A stretch of DNA of 64,000 nt from Thermoplasmatota archaeon (GTDB lineage: Archaea; Thermoplasmatota; JAKEGO01): positions 1 to 64,000 of the forward strand of contig JANQNK010000004.1 of the NCBI GenBank assembly GCA_028279595.1, written 5' to 3'. The notes under the pieces are model-generated. The model was given only the letters and a program-made list of their open reading frames with translations, had not been told where the DNA came from and searched no databases. Below, piece by piece: positions 40,601 to 43,633 of this stretch. The position numbers and the translations under genes are program-made. The stretch's first letter is position 1, and each line of letters opens with the position of its first letter.

Positions 40601-41285
40601 TCGATAGGATCGGAACTATCGTCTCTTCGAGCCAATCGGCCCGGCCCAGGACATCGTCCATCTCCGTCCGGTACGAGGTCAGAGAGGTCGAGAATGAAGC
40701 GTAGGCTTCATCCATCTGTGAGTCATTTCCACCGGCCATATCGCCAAGGAAATCGTCATAATCGTCGGAGATATCGATGAACTCCCCATAGGATGCCTCG
40801 AGCTTTTTGATGTCGAGTATCGTTGTTATCGTGTGGGCCTTCACGTATTCGAGGTACGACCCTCCCTCCTCGCTCTCGATGCCGAGCGCCACGGCCGCCT
40901 CGTTGCTGACATCCGTTATCTCTAGGGTCTGGGAACCGCAGAATGAACAGTTATCGTCCTCCTCCTCCTCGGGTTCCTCCTCTGTCGGATCGATTATCTC
41001 CCTGTAAAGGTTCTGGAGATCGAGGGTAAGGTTGTTCAGGTTCTCCTGCACGGCCATGAACGATCCGTAGAACTCTGCTGATTCGTTCAGGTAACCGGTC
41101 CTTGTTTCATTTCCCTCGTCCTGTGCGATCGGTACTGCGGCAGCGGCACCGCTGTCTCTCTTCCCATCGTCGGCGAATGCCAGGGCCTGAAGGTAGGCTC
41201 CGGCGAAGGTCGACGAAAGCAGTAGCACGACAAGGGCTACGCTGACGAACATTCCTCTCTTTCCAACACTAAATCTCCATCTCAT
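16641..41285 (-). CDS. Giant secreted mosaic surface protein, 8214 aa
   Basis: This is one uninterrupted frame of 24.6 kb. Approximate residue positions: signal peptide 1-32 (MRWRFSVGKRGMFVSVALVV); helical region 33-330; transglutaminase-like domain 335-450, with His and Asp kept (HHWVAAWVDG, MDPSW) but NDV where GDC is expected; hydrophobic helical region 895-1062; CARDB-like 1065-1172; 13-Cys segment 1179-1265; GATase-like domain 1259-1485 and another at 2262-2428; CUB domain 2842-2939; discoidin (F5/8 C) domain 3162-3297; FG-GAP repeats 3409-3749; seven GATase-like repeats of about 200 aa at 4142-5562; six CARDB domains to about 6222; four PPC-like repeats to about 6712; Ig-like domains to 7975; membrane helix 7981-8006; charged 208-aa cytoplasmic tail. 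The start at 41285 has GGAGATG upstream and gives a proper signal peptide. It is probably an adhesin or an enormous cell-surface stalk. The domain names are pattern-based. Confidence 0.9.
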   Translation of the reverse strand: MRWRFSVGKRGMFVSVALVVLLLSSTFAGAYLQALAFADDGKRDSGAAAAVPIAQDEGNETRTGYLNESAEFYGSFMAVQENLNNLTLDLQNLYREIIDPTEEEPEEEEDDNCSFCGSQTLEITDVSNEAAVALGIESEEGGSYLEYVKAHTITTILDIKKLEASYGEFIDISDDYDDFLGDMAGGNDSQMDEAYASFSTSLTSYRTEMDDVLGRADWLEETIVPILSRPEDISEVAVLRSIRNYQAEIQDVLDVVYEATVADPDSGVDLDPLSHFTIELDGGDQPVMDTSALPVSTTAADLNETKDAWSSESVYQKANSMDVEKLFWWVLEGVAYEPYLGSLKGADQTLMQRSGNDVDQASLLIAMLRERDVASRYVFGTVRAPWADVADWLRTDTQENATAILRSCGIPADMMGSDIIFEHHWVAAWVDGEWVEMDPSWNFEDLEAINGTFVSDGTTYVSGAANFSAYEEPDVSNRTAFPTGLNYTVTARADNYAEVPTALRHTITVTLKDNGTSVVGYSGFAGRMATFPMHIRYEPTSTGQDLIDEMGRDAPPFLIGYTPALEMNARTIDTSSMVLHGGDTLDLTITFTAPWGEDTTNSVSVAGADSVVSFDVGKMNGRTLNFRLENHGDVENASLSDATDAYLEMAATMLHVWVAESYDTEAADLLGWWWRPGPSAVIANSGGYFGFGAPLVFAPLYSLDLLRDPVQASFRPEQRDPVTADYLFTLNSGEYSSYIESMVGAIIFNETRAVSYEDLLGIASQVGIAVIHITPDNYEEVLANVTLPSQVLERIMDAIDLGYEVDIIAAGIIVDGVLYYAFRIVDPETGAVANIVLSTQYQHAIWFIKVIKDLWALAGDIKDWIVEQWKVIKPIAKQLGIKAVSIIKNLYYKAKAKVQEVLNNFRKLWRGEREGLEWFRNTIEGALDFAAEILGPIGDVLGIPLDLIPKIAKAIIQVWRFVECVLGSAATALNVATYIWCCIRLFLTIVFDWACGEIIGLIADATLGNIMVTGVTGLTVGIGAATAPLIYRITFYAARWLGNKLICPQVGKLIDYIADKGRKCEVKPRAKIRAVKVSGGENNEPCVYDINMEVYNLGTVPSKGIEVSLKEDGGVVFTAIIEKLDPAEYVDTDVWKGTHRVTIPAGETKNYEMKVVDKYGCIFQRTTDDSKRPKHTVRMKIKCDECKDPNPETGQCCDELEGDNKKCCINPDDKKCRRDKCSHIQDYKERWCCEDPYQPNCDPCKDPKDCPPYNPDDVFVLGSNVVNVTSTDAPESEIGIVDKGFPNEMMTLINSTGRDARFVDLGTITINELNELKVLVVPSGGLYDLTDPSGGSDIVRLKLELFLENGGNILAMTQQYGYEWAGLPGGLDGYGYQEDQNCLLGSVYIENYNPVFSPMSQVKAPNSKGEVYLDLNIDGFFMDWPTNATVLLTRAANKMPAMVMYPYGNGYIMATTMYPDFAMVFGSGTSDEIEILDAMLSYLMVPEPSSVETIEPETPIPLEMNSTGMEAEYAIIIGPNGTVVDCVKAVGGSFNDLAGYDDHGVYRVDYIGADNGFHNITVVNDVDAFALSDFNESLKKVIPEGVDFWVVFDKNYYYVTGSYGSPDDDGGEPGFVTFFINNHEDTWFNGSVKFGVWGRGHVLWWGYGGAANGWYHKVNVNIAPNSYGEYTERFATSQWDFRTVSYLYTGSDWSGDQIAFIERRYGVLKGQASIINIITNLDDYAPNETINVSMSVYNPNANELSYTIYLDILDGLQQTTYSSATTYITVPAHSTEIKYYDMTAPMQFGQYMVRARLFSGSRQQTLDRKFIEVGPKLLVRKVDLPDPIVPNTNNTFTVYISNDSPLPATGAKLSVKLFDPYDVELAMVNSSFGIPAYGEISKEINITVPEPVFGTYYLAYEVLWDVRSLTGRVDLPNRYALTVDLDKPSYRIREDLGYTLNITDSGVWQQNLDIVISIPETGDSDAYNVLLDSGDGSTQSAVFALPTYLMAGAHLINVTVTQNETAYHEFQFTIPSSQLELHLANLSFSIEDTLDVMLRNDGGVDTNYTFSLDIFDPHYQRFTRMEENGSIMADENITFGYDIFDQALSGEYFTLINAKDTETGDLIQITATLVIDGLEAHMTVAANDTVYYVADGVEIMVNVTNIGKAIENGTLLVQAFSSDLSEMEGESPWYSTNLRYRMPLKINTSGENRTDAEVRLMVNFTEVFADMGIFDRALDEDSIIVVEYSADNTIKWVVESEVKAGVPLASDLFHNTYSPKPKFLYLVGSRTDYNLAARTTGYYQSVKRVQYNDAEASTIIEDLDDYDIVIMDGIQATSEFDIGNQDTQDTIVDYVTEGGVFIFMCPTISMDVFGVHHVSGWRNDNVVLVDDDHPLADISGGQSYNGWSYSETNGYWTNWESDDFDPIYVDSADTDEFGVTLERFIGDGTLILEAQEVGYPYNTQGTWKARNMFRYATQFGHYLDRAYDAENNALVQITWTMNGTTNDTASRFYSVYFNSRTGDDLPMDPVIEAPEGFYNVRVLDEYVNASEEVQVSFGFWNETNNTLYSIMYSFDSNGTMGDGNWTQAEVIEAATETPTTAGWSKGYYWQYTYGLKPVAGYAGTYDTDNSGYASYNNYLPDDDFYDNEILFFDGYRYNNYVDSVIDGAASGHMVVTDHYTFEEVLRRVTYAGIKSFVSHSTTSHFIYHGGGIIVDGDHDDDGYLGYDWDDYSAVQQEDLGAHFKALYDDAFIFKAILPPAGMTTTTYFYIVTQDTINDTWENSTVQSYFVDGEGPAIDDILTYPTTPLLDTMDPIDVTASLSDDTGVQSVSLHFTYDGDDVWTGEKVMEDMAGAGVDQYVYGVESTHPYDSNVDDWYTITETGVGAIRVHFTKIELEQGLDKVRIYDGSENLIQTITGRHEDLWTDWVDDDVLLIRFTSDTGISGYGFHADVYETDDSWGAFMAYDEEYEDHLNSGDHYIGDSRASNVAYVNVYVDDPEDIVRATLTISTGGIDHDTDGVWFNEPNRTAGNVLGTLEVGSTSNVFEVPFDTILDGTNTIAIVAGTLNGLDPEGNSFMWNEDLDIYDVTLRVWYANVPYNATEVAYYVTAIDLAGNTAMSPTYTAYLDTPAWIGDPVPDPFYPTGDDDVTVSVPITDSQGIEEAVLIYGVQSSPWNIATTEMGATITANDYYSSQFAPEEAIDGLGEDGSTQQNYWLTSNYYSGAYLELEFDRTYLVDTVNLLNTRNAGYWDRSTGNFRLSVSLDGVEFDVVHSGTLVEDDIVNWYTANLNPVAARYMRFHVDSYFGAGGGLAEIEVYAAYNWSYGIMDNTGDIYSAEIPATGNTTWVYYYIIVNDTLGHQTTSIGNYYVTDDTPPDIWTISSIPTVPSANMPIDVSAFASDNLGLDGYTLHYGYDGVNYTEVEFEPRSDTTDIDEDGEPEIVLGTYYGNYIINKTWGIEHNPDGGYLYTRGSAYAIADTDMDGVPNLISANSDTDGTFAQVYQWNGSGYDLQTTLGDEVDHSYDTSVFTIDVGDIDGNGIPDIVIPAYYDRIYVYEWAGYDYQLKYMFRTSIYPRDMELVNIDDDPAEEIIIGRDWYRFEVYDLVEGVLELVWYSDDIDFQYMEIGDLDGDGLNEIIVGTYRQLHIYEIGMDGIELEYQSGDLGYYIYVSDVWDYDGDGRNEVAVYGYEDWYVPPSGPTVYFFNTTVYEFYDESDYEDELIVVDDIISYRTSSFHSLRVPHWGDFDSDGEVEVVYADNNYNWLHVYNFTGNGTPEETNYFYTTGHSYQSITSSGVPRDLIARIPGASGGTLYYYIEVEDLAGNVNTTEVFTVDIDLSAPSIDDHTEYGTDRNAYDYIPIEADISGGDVLGAYLVHNATGTETRVRMYENVNENGSVLHYADCGLVDEEYLVQGDPVSLWKALWPHTTKAERTVRSHDSQVIYRFPVDPDDHYVVEVTYLQNAGEERTQRLLSGSYVVHGPISLPEYKPNNYRLPVPMDSYSDGNMTLVFESLTGINAVVSEITVIEYMTEPTVNYRAYIPPSYDEIDVEYYVETADMAMNTARSPMSSYTTYFANRPPVITDIIETPSGNDIVISAEITDSDGVNGATLFSSTDMETWTSAAMTSSVDTWSATIDTVTVDDRVYYYIEATDGDGLINKTPIFRTNLPVVALVVDHPAALSQGEHAAVFLLSENNFRVELIDDDSADVTNLSAYEIIVVVNSWDLDGDDIDTLIDDHGVSVVLLWYGAYSLGSSGSYSSYGYLYGSSDEAFMEPYHGSRVTVQTFQDVNLYCLYWYNTYPSGWTPLDQQGAYWFSGYRENMTSGGRGAIYPYVPHRLTSEGEAVFSSVMTWAANEDVVRREIPAGNAVLVIQSEHEEIPYLTEREAQTASMLEDHGYTVTYVSDHEVGIYDMSNAALIVMTEWAVDDHVGSLMVQDWIDSGLKVLLLSYGGRNIGGTWSYGTSTSYYNSVIIDSTGYLSDYDSYTFTTLTDTRYDFIYADIPANWTVASYSNTANYYGMLYQENGTSGGKGAVFVFDPRYLADDGQWLFNLTIDYLEDVSQPTIQIDSGKVAFIISSYDYQAPSLTSREMEVRDLLNRYGFDIQYISAKEARRGDYSNAEFVVMAEYNTWNYIRSSFIHGLIDDGVSIGLFAYAAQGMGGSWSWSTDYRMRQFFGENDTAFASGLKDLSFYTTLTTNTPYIYANYPAGWTYIGRNVYSVDHKTAFIRENMTSGGRGAILTYDVFDLNTYGRHLYRRTFDYLANNSWPEDAVEHGTAVLVVEDITSRDPTLTSRERAVDTLLKDNGYDVTYLSHIELRNVDLTNALLVAVPHRYGGLSPDGTYYNQMIDSGVNLLLMYNSGESYGGSWGASTTGNYLNAGVMSDTAFLEGFHSFSMTMQSGGYAYRLSNDPPYGWTTIARNLYSGERHTMFYNESSVSDGRGAMITYDPLYFTIEGKEVFRQATAWLARHPAPAYTVPSGNALILTANADPSIMNNREVTAGDMLEDRGYTISYYGQYLAEFIDYSNVSMVVMAGYNSWKILGNEWAIGLIDSGTPLLMLADAATTISTSGWGWSTTANYLRLVTESATGFLEDYGGYNFQVQTGGAWRFSSSSIPSGWTWIGRNAYSGERKTAIIHDNTTIGSRGVILTFDPYYYNYAGRLLFNRTIDWIEHKETPYHTFSSDVVIATVSEDYLTPTLSSNEANVRDRLIAAGYTVDYISHKEIKRADFSGVRAVFATGYSSYYPVGKTFMDGIVDNGVGLGLIYNGGYLISTSSWGSSSTGNYLRLVTESTTGFMEEYGGFNSHMMYAGTAYRVSNPSWVGWSVIGRNAYSGERKTCLIRDTGSGSAVGAVFTYDPRYLTVQGNDTFDRLVAYVMEEPVDKVRFSSGAAVLIIVSDDDETPTLSARESAVDGYLDDLGYTVEYISRHSARNAIYDNASIVVMPSYSGDYSHGSAFFNGLIDDAIPVLLLGPAGYTYGGSWSGSTTTQYLNLYVEDNSNVLSDYTVGSVHTVQSPATAYRISNPALAGWTVRGRNNYSPERKTVLTRENATTGGRGVMFTYDPQYYYSVGRNIFNDSVVWAINGTMPVADLQVDFVSKSAAVYMGDIYINATVTNYGDTLWRPTTFHTAFYENGNLIGVTRESVPDGGDSIVTTLIWRDINTGHNIKVVADIAGTVDESNETNNEHTSFTNIFRPDLTVTDIWWDTVPNSGRTMDVNVSVYNDGNDCYESFYVDLHADGYPIARQTVTSIMSAETLNLTFPWHTMGDSTTLTVTVDPTGRVNEDNETNNSRTEAIYVSGVDLEIFAVGYTPATDDGERVDFTVRVENSGDVACGAFYVGMLMDGVHIESKRVNGLNGTTWEDVLFTWLARAGHLNLTFVADHGDDIREDDETNNEWDETHSAVTIPDLTINDVWYDVRTYHNLDGITFEVDVQNTGGDTLHQIQLGLYVDGVLDSLVNVTGTEDGYEVTVPIMWWSRTGNHTVTIVVDPHDICDESDENDNDWSQAFHVIGPDLIVTDLTWYPTPFIDGDYYQLNATVYNAGGWDAEVPFTVDFQINGSSIGADSIDMLGSRGSAVATFTWRATPGIWDFTAETDSTDTIAEYHEDNNDRTETMPEVFASNLIVSDLSYSYLVDSDPVGTLSDGDVLIFNATIENTGASVHRDFVVRFYRDGTLLTEYDNGVNSDGFTINGLNETDTYYVEFMYIVRQGLENYTVTVDADSQVEETNENDNDHTIQPTIAERDYNGTRIPVMYGSSINVSIEVLGYINSGSDCQSWIISPLSRVTGWYIYDASSWGERKMSYIADSEGNWSVGLWYQYERWDYVIRINVTDPNGTEITYTHAGWAGSWFTNTVNYYLYVNGTADLFTYDSVITAQEGDVVEIEVTTKSYSYHSYDGFAKLRYSESDPGVWDSVWAVAGWYSQVQHFGQRTITYVLESNGTYCLDMYYSHFYWTYEVTILINGVEAASHSGTAGSSTSSHRHYFINVTDTGYDRYTYDEIVDVPAGSRLRVNLTTITSTDPTYDGHLRIYDGDGTVQRSYLADSRAWDPERVLEVDLNTNGSWYIYVHFDRYAWNYRLDVEIVLPNGTVQHYSHEGYSGTQVHTRYYYFNVTNATGEFGNGDTISAVEGSLLSVEVVSEFWSYDWTYAYFYLYDEIGGIVNQKGEYPINYGTRTFKWYFDEPGTWRIRMSYGNTYWNYKIIVTVLDPGTGMEATYIDQSCTGSAVGERNYYIDVAPEPTVKTFTGQTQPKYTAILYGVNPLWNATFGVNITELEAQQFLMYPNASDMGATGKLYLLTSLLNVYGQVISQNVTSIYITNSSVYLTLDLNKKAYKVGETIYINATLFNDGNETENMTVMIYDGETLLTEETLDLDAYTTYVVQAETGAAVTTDITGIVIINPPPGPLDAGDGSAQNSSVTEHVPVLEPSVDVSITAPDEVGLAPFNMTVLVENTGTVDADITVRITEDHVVTVPVGETSTVKETLTITEDTWFTVNVTGDVEDEFYVLVEMVESNEISVEPEVVYSAGSVEVWYYVNNTGDIDSTFDIVFEAVDVDGWSTADSATEQVTVNSGGSVSDNTVWNLTVGHYLMNWTSLFGSGSEDLFVADENTAELELEIEVTEGELNASVIVLNIGSNEIVGDLSMVTDFYTEERSVNVPLWGELQEDFILDISALDPETYNLSIILSVGGQEIVVIDTNMTIPTAEFEAQVTSPLVATLGTNYTAAILVINVGKIAGTDNLELSIPGIHADLEPFDLDPQESTTVYFTVPIPDDLEGRDYDMYYSIGTATWESTLAVEGISFEVNASTDSPIYQSGESALLTIEVINTTAKSLDVNLTGMYVKATFDGVEYIDHFDLGKKQTTEFLLPLEDVGEKKVFFGVYMDTGRALYLSSLYVSVMSAIISIYPEEQVYEPGETMRMQVVANRTGDLNVTGPDGETVDAYIDGPGVLEYTVPELAAGTYQMRYTFDSIPGMFSFEIDGLYAKIDEIEMDKAAYELNDTVTLDIAIDSRDEFTGYLNFWIYDSRDEPITTSENDILVHEDMNFFTISIPINGVEPGVYTMNYGLYWAEGEEYLRLDQGVETFDVEGVIILGIGTDKDVYMLGDTVTVTATTFGTVNTTMRLLLNGILEDEQDLDEEAETEFEFLIPASPRGSYNVTMELIGPTSMTRTYGYTVIDHVPMLLDPAVTPVTGTTEDTYNFTVVYADEDDDPTSDMTLEVDGVRYPMFEGGPIGNGTLYYRSFDDLPADRHSFWMFCSDGLNHVFTDNVTGPEVKGLAPPVLTNGTASSSWNFVGETFDLSVVYTDIDNDRPDHVTLLLNGVGFLMFREELDNRYKDGVVYTAGISMEPGTYLYNFSASDGITEVYLDGGNLTVINEIKTYDNAGIHLVIAYSGIGDVGIGLLEEEPDMPETLRDVGVFVNISAPAAMEMVWAYFEIPYDESNIPKGKDEADLTLYYYDGEEWVTPEVWGINTEENYMWANVTHFTVFAPAFYVEPVSGEKDKEDDGAGAAIALLLILIVVAVLLIIVLFKKGILPPGAAKKKKEAEKKKGKKPAAKGKKEEVKEGETEEKDKEEGDEEKEGEDKEGEDKEEKDGEEKEDEPSDDDKPSEETPDEDKPSEDVADTPSEDTPVDGPPDDTPPEESAEDELYEETTKDDPAEEPPTAADEPPTEPPAEEPLAATDDPAPEPSSEESPADEPPMDEPSESPVDDAPAEEASDDSGPDDYDKMMEDLDKAMGD

Positions 41286-41585
41286 GGTTTCATCTCCGAT
41301 CCTCGCACCCAAGGATTAGCCCCCACGGCGCCCATCCACGGTCCCCTGGATAGCGACCGTACGGTAACGGATGCAGGGATAATAAGATTAACCCTCGTAA
41401 TTGACCTACTGGATTGTCAAATTTTGCACAACTAATTAATATCGAAATCCATGTCAAATCTAGCCCGATCTTACCATTGTTCCAATGATAAAGGTCAGGT
41501 CGAGAATAAACGAAACGATGTAAAAGAATGTTCAAAAAGGTAATATATCAATTACCGCGAAGAGGAATGTAGAGAAGGGATCGAC
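41286..41585. promoter_or_regulatory. Divergent control region of giant gene and its neighbour
   Basis: These 300 bases hold no gene. For the giant gene a CTTATTATCC box at about 41376-41385 (minus strand) implies an untranslated leader of roughly 65-90 bases, unlike the leaderless genes elsewhere. For the plus-strand gene at 41586 a TAATATAT box lies at 41541-41548. Confidence 0.5.
41539..41556 (+). promoter_or_regulatory. Inverted repeat over the TATA box of the 41586 gene
   Basis: GGTAAT-ATATCA-ATTACC is a perfect 6-base inverted repeat whose left half overlaps the TAATATAT box. A repressor bound here would block TBP. It lies 30 bases before the GTG start. Confidence 0.5.
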
Positions 41586-42506
41586 GTGGTGGTTTGTGTA
41601 AAACGTATGTTAGCCAGCGGTGGCTTTGTCGGCGCGATCGTACTTGTGGTCGTGTTGATATTGCTCATGACATCTGAACAGGCGAGCGGGCAGACGATGA
41701 ACGAGATAATCATCAGGATTACCGAGACCAGTGGTGAGGTGGATGTCGAGCCGGGGAATCCCACCAACGGTATGTTCTACATGAACGGAACGGTCCGGAT
41801 CAAGAATCAAACAGACCCCCACATTGTTGTTACACAGACCATCTCTGCTGGCGGGTGGCCTTCGAACATTCATCCCGGTGGATTCGACTTCTGGGCTCAT
41901 GAGAGAGAGAACCGTGTCAAGCCATTCGCTGTCAGGATCAGAGCTCCAATCGGATATTCGACGAAGGTCTCTCAAAACGTCATTCTAGGGGGTTCATGGC
42001 AGGGTTCGGAAGGATTGGTGGGAGATCTCGACCAGAAGAGTTTCATCATCTTCGTCAAGCAATACTTCGCAGCTATGATCGAAGCGCCCGAACTTCACCT
42101 GACCGATGGTGGAAAACAGGTGTCAATCCCGATCTCATTATGGAATACCGGAAACGGTGTTGATGAGTTCTCTTTCAGGATCGAGAACCGGAGGTTCCTC
42201 GAAAAGAAGGGATGGACGATAGGTAGGACCGAACCTGTGGTCATCGAGGAGAAGATGAATACCAATTTCAAGATCAATGCACGAGCTCCAGAGGAGGCGG
42301 GTACGTACGAGTTCGTCTTTAACGTGACGTCTCTGGGATCGATCGAGAGGGGTGACAATTACACAAGATATTTTCTGAAGGTGTTCCACGTCAAGGTAGA
42401 GGTCGACAAGACATTGGAGATCTCATTGATGCTTATCGGAGGTTCCGCTGCAGTAACGACTGCGGTATTCTGGAGATGGAGGAAAGGGAGTTGGTCCTAT
42501 GCGTAG
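41586..42506 (+). CDS. Secreted, C-terminally anchored beta-sandwich protein
   Basis: The 306-aa product has an N-terminal signal or anchor helix (GGFVGAIVLVVVLILLMTSE), two predicted beta-sandwich domains (about 35-155 and 160-270) and a C-terminal membrane helix (LEISLMLIGGSAAVTTAVFW) with a short basic end. The second domain, with SLWNTGNGVDEFSFRIENR and ARAPEEAGTYEFVFNVTS, looks like the NPCBM/CARDB-type Ig folds of archaeal surface proteins. It shares VEPGNP, TISAGGW, QNVILGGSW and GLVGDLD motifs with the next gene, so the two are tandem paralogues. The function is unknown. It is divergent from the giant surface gene, which suggests a shared role. The GTG start at 41586 gives the full signal sequence; an ATG eight codons inside is the alternative. 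Confidence 0.8.
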   Translation: MVVCVKRMLASGGFVGAIVLVVVLILLMTSEQASGQTMNEIIIRITETSGEVDVEPGNPTNGMFYMNGTVRIKNQTDPHIVVTQTISAGGWPSNIHPGGFDFWAHERENRVKPFAVRIRAPIGYSTKVSQNVILGGSWQGSEGLVGDLDQKSFIIFVKQYFAAMIEAPELHLTDGGKQVSIPISLWNTGNGVDEFSFRIENRRFLEKKGWTIGRTEPVVIEEKMNTNFKINARAPEEAGTYEFVFNVTSLGSIERGDNYTRYFLKVFHVKVEVDKTLEISLMLIGGSAAVTTAVFWRWRKGSWSYA

Positions 42507-42609
42507 GTTATTAACAGTTTTTTAAAAATACATTCATTGTTGGTCATAGTAGGATCCTGTTGTTTCATCGGCTGGACCAATATCGGTAGGAAGCGGAGTG
42601 GGTGATCGA

Positions 42610-42640
42610 GGGCTGCGCCAACGGGAGAACGGCGCAGCCC
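42610..42640. terminator. Strong hairpin between the two paralogous genes
   Basis: GGGCTGCGCC (42610-42619) and GGCGCAGCCC (42631-42640) form a perfect 10-bp stem with an 11-base loop, and the flanking CGA/TTCG extends it. There is no T run directly after it, so it may be a processing or attenuation structure rather than a terminator. A T-rich stretch (42513-42520, six T) just after the first gene is a separate simple terminator candidate. A GGTTTAAG box follows at 42647-42654. Confidence 0.5.
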
Positions 42641-42688
42641 TTCGATAGGTTTAAGATGAGATAGATTCTTGAATATTGGGGACCAGAC

Positions 42689-43633
42689 ATGAACCGACGC
42701 GACTTGAGGGTGTTCGCCCTGATTCTATTCGTAATAATATTCAGTCTATCGATGATGTTTTTCATACAGCCAGCGGAGGGACAGACCATCATCCCTGTTG
42801 TTAATGCACAATTCGATGATTCCTCGAAGACAGCGGACGTCGAGCCGGGAAATCCTTCCGGCGGTATTGTCAAGAACACCGGAACGATCCATTGCGATTG
42901 TGGCAGTCAGCCACAGGTGGATGTCAGCCTGACCATTTCGGCCGGAGGATGGGGTGCTGCGATAACTCCCAGCAGCATGACCTTCGTCTGGGGAGGTGAA
43001 GAAGAAAAGCCGTTCTCGGTGACGATAGCCGCACCGGAGGGCACGAGCCACAAGGTCGCCCAGAATGTCATTGTCGGGGGTTCATGGACCGGCTCTCTAG
43101 GATTGGTAGGTGACGTTGACGAAACCAGCATGATCGTTTTCGTCGAGCAGTACTTCGATTTAGTACTGGAGCTTGATGAGCCGGAATCCATCGCGCCAGG
43201 TGGAGGCGGAAACATATCATTCCAAATATTCAACCTGGGCAACGACGAGGACGATTTCATCGTTGATGTGGACAATCTGGCAGACCTCGCCCGGGACGGG
43301 TGGTCAATCCCGACCATTGGAAAACTGACCATAGAGGAAAAAGGAGCCCGGAGGATCAGTATCTATGTAAGTGCCCCCGATGAAGAGGACACATACCATT
43401 TCGAGATCACTGTGACCTCGGAGAAATCGCGGCTTGCGAATCCGGATGACGAGAGATCAGCCTCGCTCGATGTATTCGTCGAGGTCAAGAAGGGGGGGTC
43501 AGGTTCTGGAGGCGGGGGCGGTGGATCGAGTGACGACGACGATGGACTGCCTTTCCTTTCGCCATTCGAATTGATGGCAATGGTATGTGTTGTCTCGTTG
43601 GCCCATCGTCATCAAAGAAGAAGATCATCATAA
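42689..43633 (+). CDS. Secreted paralogue with possible archaeosortase signal
   Basis: The 314-aa product has a signal peptide (FALILFVIIFSLSMMFFIQP then AEG). It shows the same two-domain beta-sandwich layout as the preceding gene (VEPGNP, TISAGGW, QNVIVGGSW, GLVGDVD). A Gly/Ser/Asp linker (GGSGSGGGGGGSSDDDDG) follows, then SPFELMAMVCVVSLA and a basic end (RRRSS). The linker, motif, short hydrophobic stretch and basic tail resemble an archaeosortase sorting signal, unlike the plain membrane helix of its paralogue. The hydrophobic stretch is short because HRHQ interrupts it, which might reflect paired single-base changes. Two Cys (HCDCG) occur near residue 70. Its 3' end overlaps the convergent metallophosphoesterase by six bases. 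Confidence 0.78.
   Translation: MNRRDLRVFALILFVIIFSLSMMFFIQPAEGQTIIPVVNAQFDDSSKTADVEPGNPSGGIVKNTGTIHCDCGSQPQVDVSLTISAGGWGAAITPSSMTFVWGGEEEKPFSVTIAAPEGTSHKVAQNVIVGGSWTGSLGLVGDVDETSMIVFVEQYFDLVLELDEPESIAPGGGGNISFQIFNLGNDEDDFIVDVDNLADLARDGWSIPTIGKLTIEEKGARRISIYVSAPDEEDTYHFEITVTSEKSRLANPDDERSASLDVFVEVKKGGSGSGGGGGGSSDDDDGLPFLSPFELMAMVCVVSLAHRHQRRRSS

Noticed and set aside
16641-41285. Several separate genes instead of one giant gene
   Set aside because: There are no stops, no internal ribosome sites with signal peptides, and the single signal peptide and single anchor fit one chain.
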